From: Sedimentisphaerales bacterium
GTDB lineage: Bacteria; Planctomycetota; Phycisphaerae; Sedimentisphaerales; Anaerobacaceae
Assembly (NCBI GenBank): GCA_030611315.1
Contig: JAUWPZ010000006.1
Coordinates: forward strand, 1 to 53,858
Reading direction: 5' to 3'
DNA: 53,858 bases
Below the pieces are notes generated by a model. It did no database searches, had not been told where the DNA came from, and worked only from the letters and a program-made list of their open reading frames with translations. Shown in pieces: positions 43,751 to 51,882 of this stretch. Numbering within the stretch: position 1 is the stretch's first letter; every line of letters begins with the position of its first letter. Both the position numbers and the translations under genes were made by a program.

Positions 43751-45544
43751 TTATGTTACCGACACCGCGTCAAACTTGCATACATCGAAACAAACACCGC
43801 ATTTGATACACTTGTCTTGCTCAATTGTATGGGGCATTTTCACTTCGCCGGTGATAGCCTCCTGAGGGCAATTCTTGGCGCACAATCGGCATCCCTTACA
43901 TTTCTCTTCGTTAATAACATAGGTGATTAACGCCTTGCACACTCCGGCCGGACAGCTCTTGTCATTGATGTGGGCTTCGTATTCGTCGCGGAAATAGCGG
44001 ATAGTGCTGATAACCGGATTCGGCGCGGTTCTTCCCAAAGCACAAAGAGAAGAGTCTTTAACGGCCTCGGATAATTCCTCGAGCATTTCAATATCACCTT
44101 CTTTACCGTTTCCTTCGCAGATACGGACGAGAATGCCATGCATCACATCGATACCTTCGCGGCAGGCTGTGCATTTGCCGCAGGATTCGTCCTTCAAAAA
44201 CTCGAGGAAGTACCTGGCTACATCTACCATGCAGGTGTCCTCGTCCATTACTATCAGCCCTCCGGAACCCATGATGGAGCCCACCTCTGCGAGTTTCTCA
44301 TAATCTATAGGCAGGTCCAGCAGCGACTGAGGTATGCAGCCGCCGGAAGGTCCGCCTGTTTGAACCGCTTTGAATTCCTTGTCGCCGGGTATCCCGCCTC
44401 CTATGTCGTACACTATCTCCCGCAGCGTAATACCCATCGGGACCTCGACAAGGCCGGTATTTTTGACTTTCCCTACTACCGAAAAGACCTTGGTACCCTT
44501 GCTGGTTTCGGTTCCGATGGCGGAGAACCACTTCGCACCTCTATTGATTATATCGGGAACATTAGCCCAGGTCTCCACGTTGTTTATGTTGGTGGGCGCA
44601 TCCCAAATTCCGGATTCCACAGGGAATGGGGGCCTGATTCTCGGCTCGGGAGCTCTGCCTTCGAGAGAAGCTATCAGTGATGTCTCCTCACCACAGACAA
44701 AGGCTCCTGCTCCTCTGTGGATAGAGACATCAAGGTCAAAGCCGGTGCCGAATATATCTTTGCCCAACAAACCGTAATCTGTGGCTTGTTTTATCGCCTT
44801 TATCAACCTTTCTCGGGCCAGAGGATATTCGTTCCTGATATAAACATGACCATAAGAAGCCCCAATCGCTCTTGCGCCAATTATCATCCCTTCCAGAACG
44901 GAATGCGGGTCGGACTCGATTATGCTTCGGTCCATGAACGCACCCGGGTCTCCTTCATCGGCATTGCATACTATGTGTTTGGTCTCGCCTTTCGCCGCCC
45001 GTGCTAACTCCCACTTCCTGCCTGTTGGGAAACCGGCGCCGCCCCTCCCCCGCAATCCCGAGAGTTTTATCTCCTCTATAACTTGCTCAGGCGTCATCTC
45101 GTTTAGCGCTTTAGCCAGCGCCGTGTACCCGTCTCGAGCGATGTATTCATCAATCTGCTCAGGGTCAATCATCCCCCTGTTACGCAATGCAATCAGTCTC
45201 TGTTTGTTGAAGAAGCCGATGTCGCTCATCTTCGGGACAGGGAGTTCTTCGGCAGGTGGAGTATACATTAATTTCTGCACCGGCCTGCCCTTGAGGAAAT
45301 GCTCCTCCACGAGGTGAGTAATATCATCGTCTGTTAGCAATTGATAAAAGATGTCGTCCGGTTTGACGACCATAACCGGTCCCTGGGCACAAAAACCGTT
45401 GCAGCCGGTCATCACTACTGCCACTTCATTTTGAAGATTATGCTTCTTGAGTTCCCGTTCAAGCGTCTCCTTTATTCTGAAAGAGCCGTTTGAAACACAA
45501 CCGGTCCCCGCACAGAGCATGACATGCGTTCGATAGGGTTCCAT
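43751..45544 (-). CDS. HndC/NuoF-like NAD(P)H-oxidising flavoprotein with extra ferredoxin domains
   Basis: 597 aa. Residues 8-85 are a thioredoxin-like [2Fe-2S] domain (CAGTGCVSNG, GCNGFCAQGP). FMN/NAD binding of NuoF follows: GLRGRGGAGFPTGRKWE at 163-179, CNADEGDPGAFMDRS at 193-207 and GAGAFVCGEETSLI at 278-291. An SLBB domain and the NuoF [4Fe-4S] site SCGKCTACREG at 454-464 come next. Two C-terminal [4Fe-4S] motifs (CKGCRLCAKNC, CIKCGVCFDVC) end the protein. It should exchange electrons between NAD(P)H and the Fe-S chain. The long form with N- and C-terminal ferredoxin parts is the HndC/HydB type of bifurcating enzymes and not that of respiratory complex I. Confidence 0.93.
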   Translation of the reverse strand: MEPYRTHVMLCAGTGCVSNGSFRIKETLERELKKHNLQNEVAVVMTGCNGFCAQGPVMVVKPDDIFYQLLTDDDITHLVEEHFLKGRPVQKLMYTPPAEELPVPKMSDIGFFNKQRLIALRNRGMIDPEQIDEYIARDGYTALAKALNEMTPEQVIEEIKLSGLRGRGGAGFPTGRKWELARAAKGETKHIVCNADEGDPGAFMDRSIIESDPHSVLEGMIIGARAIGASYGHVYIRNEYPLARERLIKAIKQATDYGLLGKDIFGTGFDLDVSIHRGAGAFVCGEETSLIASLEGRAPEPRIRPPFPVESGIWDAPTNINNVETWANVPDIINRGAKWFSAIGTETSKGTKVFSVVGKVKNTGLVEVPMGITLREIVYDIGGGIPGDKEFKAVQTGGPSGGCIPQSLLDLPIDYEKLAEVGSIMGSGGLIVMDEDTCMVDVARYFLEFLKDESCGKCTACREGIDVMHGILVRICEGNGKEGDIEMLEELSEAVKDSSLCALGRTAPNPVISTIRYFRDEYEAHINDKSCPAGVCKALITYVINEEKCKGCRLCAKNCPQEAITGEVKMPHTIEQDKCIKCGVCFDVCKFDAVSVT

Positions 45545-45571
45545 TCATTCATCTCCAACGTGCATAAGTCT

Positions 45572-45955
45572 TCATCCCAAGCGTTCACTACCCATGGCCA
45601 GGGCATATTCCTCGACCACTGTCCCGGACAAAACATGGTCCGAGAAGATTTTCTTGGTCTTCTCTTCATCCAGCTCAACATACTTGACGGGGGCTTGTCC
45701 CTTGAGTTCCACCGTTATCATAGGTTCGCGGCTGCAAAGTCCGGCACAACCTGAAGCGGTGAGAATAATATCTTTTGCCTGTTCCTCCTCTGTCAAAGCC
45801 AAAAGCGTACTCATTATTGTTCTTGCGCCGGCGGCAATACCGCACGTTCCCATGTGGACCGTTATCTTCGCCCGGGCGTCTCCGTCACGCAGACTCATTG
45901 TCCTGGACATTTGTTCCCTGATTTTCTTCAGGTCTTCAGGTTTAATCTTGGGCAT
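45572..45955 (-). CDS. HndB-like thioredoxin-fold [2Fe-2S] protein
   Basis: 127 aa with the HndB signature KITVHMGTCGIAAGARTIM and ILTASGCAGLCSREPMITVE (Cys38, Cys70, Cys74 visible). In Desulfovibrio-type HndABCD the B subunit accompanies the NuoE-like and NuoF-like subunits of an NADP-linked [FeFe]-hydrogenase. Here it sits between the HdrA-N/NuoE fusion and the HndC-like gene, keeping the hnd order but with no [FeFe]-hydrogenase domain nearby. It is cytoplasmic and probably an electron relay. Confidence 0.85.
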   Translation of the reverse strand: MPKIKPEDLKKIREQMSRTMSLRDGDARAKITVHMGTCGIAAGARTIMSTLLALTEEEQAKDIILTASGCAGLCSREPMITVELKGQAPVKYVELDEEKTKKIFSDHVLSGTVVEEYALAMGSERLG

Positions 45956-45967
45956 AGTAATCCTCTT

Positions 45968-46849
45968 TCAATCCTGATATTTGTCAAGAATTGCAGCAGC
46001 CTCAACCGGGTTCACTTTGCCGTAGAGGTCGTCACCTATGGTTATTACCGGAGACAGACCGCAGCAGCCTATGCAGCGGACCGATTCGAGCGTAAACCGC
46101 ATGTCGGAAGTTGTTTCTCCGGTCTTTATGCCTAATTCACGCTCAAGCCTGTCCATAATTCTCGGCGCCCCTTTGACATGACAGGCGGTACCCATGCAGA
46201 CTGTAACAATGTGTTTGCCCCGGGGCTTAAGACTAAAGGCCTTATAAAACGTGGCAATCCTCAAGATGTGTTCCAGGGGTATTTGCTTTTCCTGGGAAAC
46301 CCTCATCAGAACATCGGGAGGCAGCCAGTTGAATTCGTCGGTGATATCTTGAAGGATTGGCACCACGGTTTCCCTGTCACCATCATATCTGCCAATGATT
46401 CGGTCCGCCTTGGTCCGCACGCTCTCTTCTATCTGAACCGGCGCACGTCCCGGCTGGTCCAGATAGACGATGTTCTTGACCAGACAGTGTTCGACGCACT
46501 CGCCGCAGCCGGTACACTTGTCCGGGTCCACCGAGCGTGCCTTCTTCCTGATGCGAACGCTGAAGTTGCCCGCTGTTCCTTCGATGGATTCAATCTCGGA
46601 ATAGGTCAGTTTCTCGATATTCAGGTGACCGCCGCAATCAACCATGCGGGGAGCAAGAGTGCACATCGCGCAGTCGTTGGTCGGGAACGTCTTATCCAGT
46701 TGCGCCATCACGCCGCCGATAGACGGCCCTCTTTCAACAAGATAAACCTTATACCCCGCCTCCGCTAAATCGAGCGAAGCCTGCATACCTCCAACGCCGC
46801 CTCCAACTACCAAGACGGCGCCGACTTTTTGACCGTTTCCCTGATTCAT
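45968..46849 (-). CDS. HdrA N-terminal FAD half fused to a NuoE/HndA [2Fe-2S] domain
   Basis: 293 aa. Residues 11-105 match the flavin-binding entry of HdrA: VLVVGGGVGGMQASLDLAEA, GPSIGGVMAQLDKTFPTND and CAMCTLAPRMV, then LNIEKLTYSEIE. A single [4Fe-4S] motif CTGCGECVEHC follows at 112-122. Canonical HdrA would go on with the string YIPFPQ and the rest of its flavodomain. Here the chain turns instead into NuoE/HndA: VVPILQDITDEFNWLPPDVL, ILRIATFYKAF, and [2Fe-2S] ligands VCMGTACHV (Cys218, Cys223) and CIGCCG (Cys259, Cys263). The missing HdrA part begins at residue 196 of the 40480-43725 product. Both halves lie in one operon, so the flavodomain may be rebuilt between two chains. Confidence 0.9.
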   Translation of the reverse strand: MNQGNGQKVGAVLVVGGGVGGMQASLDLAEAGYKVYLVERGPSIGGVMAQLDKTFPTNDCAMCTLAPRMVDCGGHLNIEKLTYSEIESIEGTAGNFSVRIRKKARSVDPDKCTGCGECVEHCLVKNIVYLDQPGRAPVQIEESVRTKADRIIGRYDGDRETVVPILQDITDEFNWLPPDVLMRVSQEKQIPLEHILRIATFYKAFSLKPRGKHIVTVCMGTACHVKGAPRIMDRLERELGIKTGETTSDMRFTLESVRCIGCCGLSPVITIGDDLYGKVNPVEAAAILDKYQD

Positions 46850-46882
46850 TTACGTTCCACCTTGTATCTATCGCGAGACCAA

Positions 46883-47752
46883 CTATCCTTTGCGCATACC
46901 CGACAGTAATTCGTCCGCGCTGACAAAATGTCTGTGTAATCCTAATTTATCGGAAGGTATTCCGAATGCCAGGCCCATAAGCTGAGTAAAGTAGAATATT
47001 GGCAGGCCGAAACTGCTGCCGTATTTCTTTTCAATCCCTGCCTGGCGCGTATCAAGATTCGTATGGCACAGTGGACAGGCAACGGCAACGGCATTTGCTC
47101 CAACCGCCCTGGCCTCCTCTAATATATCATGCGTCAGCTTGAGAACGATATCGGTCTCCGTCGCCGAGATGCCTCCTCCGCAGCACTCCGTCTTGTACGA
47201 CCAGTCGAGCGTTTCAATGCCCAACGAGCGAATAATCCTGTCCATGCTCATCGGATACTCACATTCGTCGAACTGCATCATTTTGGGCGGTCTTGTCAGG
47301 AGACAGCCGTAGTAGCATACCACCTTCAGCCCGGGCAGCTCGGTCGTAACCGCGCTTGCAAGGTCTATCCCTTTCGAGAATATCTCGAGGGGACTGAGAA
47401 CATTCATTGATTTCGGCAGCGGTTCATCAAGGATGCTGCTGATCTGCTCCTTTACTTCGGGATGCTCGGCTGTTTCGTGAATCGCCGCCTTCAATCGGGA
47501 AAAACAGGCGGCGCATGGGGCGACAACTTCCGTCATCCCCATCTTCTCTGCCAGGCACAGATTCTGCATGGGAAGTGCAAGAGACAAAAGCTTCGAGGTA
47601 CAATGCGCAGGGGTCGTGCCGCAGCATATCCAGCCTTCTATCTCTCGCATCTCAATACCAAGCTTATCACAGACGGCCCTGAACGATATGTCGTATTCAG
47701 CGGCCATAGAGTGAAGAGAACATCCCGGATAGTAAGCGTATTCCAAGGTCAT
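46883..47752 (-). CDS. hdrB: Heterodisulfide reductase subunit B-like protein
   Basis: 289 aa with two CCG domains: EGWICCGTTPAHC with APCAACFSRL, and KTECCGGGISATE with VACPLCHTNLD. These bind the two non-cubane [4Fe-4S] clusters that form the disulfide-reducing site in HdrB. GGAGG lies ten bases upstream of the ATG, and a 29-codon frame ends on it (ATGA overlap at 47749-47752). The organism has no visible methanogenesis genes here, so the substrate is probably not CoM-S-S-CoB. The usual HdrABC-MvhADG partnership is complete in this operon. Confidence 0.93.
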   Translation of the reverse strand: MTLEYAYYPGCSLHSMAAEYDISFRAVCDKLGIEMREIEGWICCGTTPAHCTSKLLSLALPMQNLCLAEKMGMTEVVAPCAACFSRLKAAIHETAEHPEVKEQISSILDEPLPKSMNVLSPLEIFSKGIDLASAVTTELPGLKVVCYYGCLLTRPPKMMQFDECEYPMSMDRIIRSLGIETLDWSYKTECCGGGISATETDIVLKLTHDILEEARAVGANAVAVACPLCHTNLDTRQAGIEKKYGSSFGLPIFYFTQLMGLAFGIPSDKLGLHRHFVSADELLSGMRKG

Positions 47753-47838
47753 TGCCTGTTAACCTCCACGAGTGTGCCGGCAGAAGAAACTCGTTCCTTC
47801 AAGTATACGTTGGTAATGTCGCTGAAAAGCTGTTTCAT
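47749..47838 (-). CDS. Putative 29-aa micro-ORF between hdrC and hdrB
   Basis: MKQLFSDITNVYLKERVSSA then GTLVEVNRQ. The ATG lies one base after the hdrC stop (TGACATG), with GGAG eight bases upstream inside hdrC. Its TGA overlaps the hdrB ATG (ATGA). Such exact spacing is what translated operon genes show, but the frame is short and I know no relative. It could be a coupling leader or a tiny subunit. Confidence 0.4.
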   Translation of the reverse strand: MKQLFSDITNVYLKERVSSAGTLVEVNRQ

Positions 47839-47839
47839 G

Positions 47840-48412
47840 TCAGGCGCTCCGATTCCCCTTCTCGATGCGCTTTACACGGCGAAAGATTCTCCAGGTGGTA
47901 CGCGCACCCTTGAAGCTGGGAATTATCTTGAGCTTGCCTTTTCGGAACATCTTCATTCCCAGGCCAACGTCTTTGAAGAACTCGAAAGTCCTCAGTTTTA
48001 AACTTATCATCATCCCGACCTCGAACATTCGTCCACATTTCTTGACGTTGGCAAGAACCGCTTTGTGAAAGGAGGAGACTCGCGGAATAGTGGGTTTTAT
48101 GCCTCGTCTGAGAGTTATGATTTTAACGGCATCCATTACCTTCGCGACATCGACTTCCTGCGGACATCTGGTGGTGCATGTCTCACATGATGAGCACAGC
48201 CAGACTGTCTTGCTGTTAAAAACGATATCATCCATTCCGAGACGGATGGCATGTATCAGTTGGGCGGGCTTATAGTCCATGGCGTACGATATCGGACAGC
48301 CCGCTGCGCACTTTCTGCATTGATAGCAGAGATTTACTTCCTGTCCGCTTTCTCTCAAAACCTCTTCGGCCAATTGCGACCGCGATGTAATCGTTAGGTC
48401 AGGTTCTATCAT
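47840..48412 (-). CDS. hdrC: Heterodisulfide reductase subunit C-like protein
   Basis: 190 aa with two [4Fe-4S] motifs: NLCYQCRKCAAGCPIS (Cys29, 32, 35, 39) and WLCSSCETCTTRCPQEVD (Cys73, 76, 79, 83), followed by the HdrC-type helical region (VMDAVKIITLRRGIKP) and a basic C-terminus. It passes electrons from HdrA to HdrB. It is the first gene of the operon; the 1.1 kb upstream is non-coding. No membrane anchor is present, so the complex is soluble. Confidence 0.93.
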   Translation of the reverse strand: MIEPDLTITSRSQLAEEVLRESGQEVNLCYQCRKCAAGCPISYAMDYKPAQLIHAIRLGMDDIVFNSKTVWLCSSCETCTTRCPQEVDVAKVMDAVKIITLRRGIKPTIPRVSSFHKAVLANVKKCGRMFEVGMMISLKLRTFEFFKDVGLGMKMFRKGKLKIIPSFKGARTTWRIFRRVKRIEKGNRSA

Positions 48413-48482
48413 TTATACTCATCTCAATTGAATTTTCCCGTTCATCCGCGGGTAAATAACTTAAAAATAACCAGTTACGGTT

Positions 48483-48525
48483 TTATTCGCGGACATTTAC
48501 TACCCTTTAAGGGTATAGTACTCTT
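48483..48525 (-). repeat. Partial copy of dispersed repeat C, inverted
   Basis: On the minus strand it reads TATACCCTTAAAGGGTAGTA, then AATGTCCGCGAATAA. This matches the first about 35 bases of the copies at 19594 and 23773 (TATACCCTT.AGGGTAGTAAATTCCCGCGA, given in parts). The rest of the repeat is absent. It lies about 75-110 bases upstream of the hdrC start. Confidence 0.55.
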
Positions 48526-49132
48526 TCTCCTTTGATAGGAAACCACATTGTCGGCACAAAATAGATGTCGATATCATCTTTTATCTTTACGCTAACAATA
48601 ACAGAAAGTGTGAAACATAATCTCACAATATCCTGTCGTTCCTTGGCACAATCCGACTGTTCTCGATTTTAGGTTTCCCGAGGATGAGACAGGATAGCCC
48701 AAGTACGGTGAGGTCGGAATTGAGAACTCAACGATTATATATCTGTCCCTTTCAAATTTCACCGTCATCTGTGGTCTGCCTTTGAGATTGCCGCCGGGTA
48801 CCAGACCTGCTGCGAATTACCCGATTTTCAGATATGATATTGAGAGTATCTGAAAAGTTCGAAGCAGGATAGAAACCGGCATATCGTCGGCAGTTGTTTT
48901 AAGTGAATCCTTAACCATCAGCTTCTTTGCTGGGCCCAGAAGCACTCGAACCTTTAGGACTTCAGTAAAATATTCGAAGTCATAAAGTCATCTTTTACAT
49001 ACAACTATCGATAAAATCCACAGATAACACCTGAATTTCGCGTCATTTTCTAATTATTGAGGAAGAAAGCAAGCAAAAACTTTCCCGTTACTTAAAAAAA
49101 TAGCGATAGTTTGCCGCAATCTTTGCCAAGTT

Positions 49133-49242
49133 CTCAACTTGACTGACTTTTAAACAGTCCTGCCGAGCAACAGCGAAGGATTGACAAGTTGCGTATACTC
49201 TTGTCAAAACTATACTTATGTAAAAACCAGTCAAATTGAGTA
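49133..49242. repeat. MITE-like element B, copy 2 (short form)
   Basis: Bounded by CTCAACTTGACTGACTTTTA on the left and the complement of ACTCAATTTGACTGGTTTTT on the right, imperfect terminal inverted repeats. The right 60 bases match, inverted, the end of copy 1 at 15443-15505. It is about 95 bases shorter inside than copy 1. It also keeps the TTGCGT-N16-TATACT string (49189-49216, plus strand), pointing away from hdrC. Confidence 0.7.
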
Positions 49243-49512
49243 AGTTGATGTTTACATAAGTCCTGCATATCATCTTCGTGGGGGGCACATGCATAGTCGG
49301 GCTATATGATATCGACCGCGACCCGTGATTTGTTCAGGATCAGCCTGGATATGCAAGTCGTACAACAAAGAACAACCTGGGCCATTAAAGACAGCTTTTT
49401 GACGTTTCGTTCTTTAATGGTGAATGTCAGTGACCGGAATCGAGCCACGAATATCTGTTGTAAGCCCACATTGTCAAAAGACAATTAGAAAGAAATTACT
49501 CGTATATATACT

Positions 49513-50283
49513 TTAGGACATCTCTTTCATTTTAGCTTTTTGGCGAGCAGCCTTAATGGCAAGCTGACCATCTACTTCGTCCTGGCATATCTGGTGAAAC
49601 TCACACTTTTCGCAGAGATAAAGATTCGGACAGATACGAGATGAGATGTCTCCACTCATTGTGTACCGGCACTGATTTTTTCCCGGAAGAGCATTGAGTT
49701 TTTCGAGAAAAGGTGCTATCCTCGGGTCACTGTTGTACTTCTCTTTCTTCATCATACCTGCATGAAAGACGCACCCGGAATTACACTGGTATCCAAGAGT
49801 ACACATACGTTTCTTGACTATTTCCGCCTGATACCAGATGCAGGGGGAGGCTACCTCTTCTTCGACCGGGGGGACTTCAACAGGTATAGGCATTTCAACA
49901 GGCGGAGCCGTGGCCAACTGAATATCGCGTGCCCTTACTATCGAAGTATCGAGCCGCTCCAGCTCAAAAGGCTTTGCCAAGTAGTCAACAGCGCCTCTAC
50001 GCATTGCCTCCACCGCAGTGTCAATCGAGGGGTATGCGGTGATGATTATGACTTTTACTTTGGGATTCTTCACCCTGACTTCGCTCAATACCGACAGTCC
50101 ATCGCGGCCCGGCAGCTTGAGGTCAACTATCATGACGTCATAATCTTCCAGATTGAAACCTTCCAGCTCCTTATCACCATCACTTGCGGCAGCAACCTTA
50201 TGGTCTTCGCTTGAAAACCAATCAACTAATGAGTCCCGCATGATGTCTTCATCTTCTACTACCAAAATCGATTCTTTTTTCAT
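49513..50283 (-). CDS. Response regulator with Cys-rich C-terminal domain
   Basis: 256 aa. Receiver domain 1-120: ESILVVEDEDIMRDSLVDWF, phosphorylation Asp54 in DVMIVDLKLPGRDG, IIITAYPSIDTAVEAMRRGA and YLAKPFELERLD. A Pro/Val/Glu linker (125-145) follows. The tail has nine Cys (148, 161, 167, 171, 205, 218, 224, 227, 233), including CTLGYQCNSGC, ICPNLYLCEKC and FHQIC, enough for one or two metal or Fe-S sites. No DNA-binding domain is visible. It lies between the NtrC-type activator and the Hdr operon on the same strand, behind a sigma-54 promoter, so it may report redox or metal state to the operon. Confidence 0.85.
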   Translation of the reverse strand: MKKESILVVEDEDIMRDSLVDWFSSEDHKVAAASDGDKELEGFNLEDYDVMIVDLKLPGRDGLSVLSEVRVKNPKVKVIIITAYPSIDTAVEAMRRGAVDYLAKPFELERLDTSIVRARDIQLATAPPVEMPIPVEVPPVEEEVASPCIWYQAEIVKKRMCTLGYQCNSGCVFHAGMMKKEKYNSDPRIAPFLEKLNALPGKNQCRYTMSGDISSRICPNLYLCEKCEFHQICQDEVDGQLAIKAARQKAKMKEMS

Positions 50284-50387
50284 GACTTAAAATCTCCAAT
50301 CTTTGTCTTTGTACTCAGTTACACAAGAGCGATTCGGACAATAAGAATCAATCCTGTGTGAATCAGCAACCTACTTGACTTGTTATA

Positions 50388-50405
50388 TCGCAAGAGCTGT
50401 GCCGA
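50388..50405 (-). promoter_or_regulatory. Sigma-54 (-24/-12) promoter for the Cys-rich response regulator
   Basis: The minus strand reads TCGGCACAGCTCTTGCGA (50405-50388). GG (-25/-24) and GC (-13/-12) are separated by exactly ten bases, as required, within a close match to TGGCAC-N5-TTGC. Transcription should start near 50378, leaving a leader of about 95 bases before the ATG at 50283. The adjoining gene at 50530-51882 encodes a sigma-54 activator, which supports the call. Confidence 0.7.
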
Positions 50406-50529
50406 AAAGAGTACGACTTAAAGTTTGTTCTAAGAATTTCGCTAAAGGCAGTATATTAAATGGTTTATGATGGGCGGAAAAAACTTTTTGTGAATGTGAA
50501 AAATGGTGAAAGTACTAATAAATGCGACA

Positions 50530-51882
50530 TTAGGCGCCTAATGTATTGACATCGATGCTGTACTTCTTCAGCTTGTTGTAGAGGGTCATGCGGTGAATAC
50601 CAAGTATCTTCGCGGTCCTCGCTATGTTGCCGTCCGTCTCCTCAAGCACCTTGAGAATATGGTTTCTCTCCAGCGCCTCGAGGGTTCTTCCTTCCACTCG
50701 TTCCGGGCCGGTCAGGTCCTGTGGAAATTCAGCCAGTGTGATGACCTTATCCTTTGACAGAATTACACCGCGTTCGACCATGTTTTCCAGCTCTCTCACA
50801 TTACCGCGCCAGTGGTAATTCAGCATGAATTCCACCACTTCAACAGAAAAACTTCCGACAGGTCTGTTATTCTCTTTGGCATACTTCTTGAGGAAACACT
50901 CAGCCAGCGGCAAGATATCCTCTTGTCTGTTCCTGATGGGAGGCAAGTCGATAGTCACTACGTTCAACCGGTAATACAAATCTTCTCTGAATTGACCCTG
51001 TTCGACCATGGTCCTAAGGTTACGATTTGTAGCGGCAATAATGCGTACATCGGCTTCAGTTTCTTCGTTGCCGCCAACCCTGGTAATCTTCTTTTCTTCG
51101 AGCGCCCTGAGCAGGTGGACCTGTGTATTGGCGTCTATCTCACCTATTTCATCAAGGAAAAGAGTACCTTTGTCTGCAGCCTCAAACTTGCCCTTTCTCC
51201 TTTCCACAGCACCCGTAAAGGAGCCTTTTTCATAACCGAAAAGCTCACTTTCCAGCAGAGTCTCTGGAAGGGCTGCACAGCTTGTTACAATGAATGCTTT
51301 GTTGTGACGTTGACTTTGGCGATGAATAGCACGGGCGACAACTTCCTTGCCGGTACCGCTTTCTCCGGTAATCAATACAGTAGCACTGGTTGGCGCAACC
51401 GTTTTGATAAGTTCAAATATCTTTATCATCTTGGGGCTTTTAGCAATAATGCCCTCGAAACTGTACCTGTCCTCAATCTTCCGGCGGAGTGTGATGTTTT
51501 CCTCAACCAGATTGTGATGCTCCACCAAATTTCTTATAAGAAGTTCGACCTTTTCCGGACAAAACGGTTTTTCGATGTAGTCGTAAGCACCTTCTCTTAT
51601 GGCCACAATTGCTGTTTGAATCGTGCCGTGAGCAGTAAAAATAACCGTTGATATCGTAGGGACTATAGTTCTTGCCTTCTTCATCAATTCAATGCCATTC
51701 ATGCCCGGCATGATGAGGTCGGCAATCATAATCTTGACCTTCTTCTGTTTTATTATCCTGAGCGCCTCCTCTCCACATTTGGCAGTTAGTACCTGGTAAC
51801 CTAAGGAGCTCAACCAATCGAAGAGAGATTCTCTGACTATGTCTTCATCGTCCACAACGAGCAATCTAGTTTTTTTCTTCAT
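50530..51882 (-). CDS. NtrC-type sigma-54-dependent response regulator
   Basis: 450 aa in three parts. The receiver has phosphorylation Asp55 in MIADLIMPGMNG. The AAA+ sigma-54 activation domain has Walker A GESGTGKEVVARAIH, the sigma-54-contacting loop GSFTGAVERRKG, Walker B GTLFLDEIGEI and the arginine-finger region FREDLYYRLNV. The C-terminal Fis-type helix-turn-helix reads GNIARTAKILGIHRMTLYNK. It overlaps the upstream kinase gene by 17 bases, forming a two-component pair. It is the probable activator at the sigma-54 promoter at 50388-50405 and perhaps of the Hdr-Mvh genes. Confidence 0.95.
   Translation of the reverse strand: MKKKTRLLVVDDEDIVRESLFDWLSSLGYQVLTAKCGEEALRIIKQKKVKIMIADLIMPGMNGIELMKKARTIVPTISTVIFTAHGTIQTAIVAIREGAYDYIEKPFCPEKVELLIRNLVEHHNLVEENITLRRKIEDRYSFEGIIAKSPKMIKIFELIKTVAPTSATVLITGESGTGKEVVARAIHRQSQRHNKAFIVTSCAALPETLLESELFGYEKGSFTGAVERRKGKFEAADKGTLFLDEIGEIDANTQVHLLRALEEKKITRVGGNEETEADVRIIAATNRNLRTMVEQGQFREDLYYRLNVVTIDLPPIRNRQEDILPLAECFLKKYAKENNRPVGSFSVEVVEFMLNYHWRGNVRELENMVERGVILSKDKVITLAEFPQDLTGPERVEGRTLEALERNHILKVLEETDGNIARTAKILGIHRMTLYNKLKKYSIDVNTLGA

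Larger units (their letters stand above)
48413..49512. other. 1.1-kb non-coding region upstream of the Hdr-Mvh operon
   Basis: No convincing gene on either strand; the few 60-68 codon frames lack ribosome-binding sites and domains. It contains an inverted partial copy of repeat C (palindrome near 48505-48518), the repeat B copy at 49133-49242, and AT-rich stretches suited to regulation. I looked for a sigma-54 promoter reading into hdrC and found none with correct GG/GC spacing. Confidence 0.55.

Noticed and set aside
48413..49512. Sigma-54 promoter for hdrC
   Set aside because: Candidates such as GGCACAATCCGACT near 48644 lack GC at the correct distance or point the wrong way.
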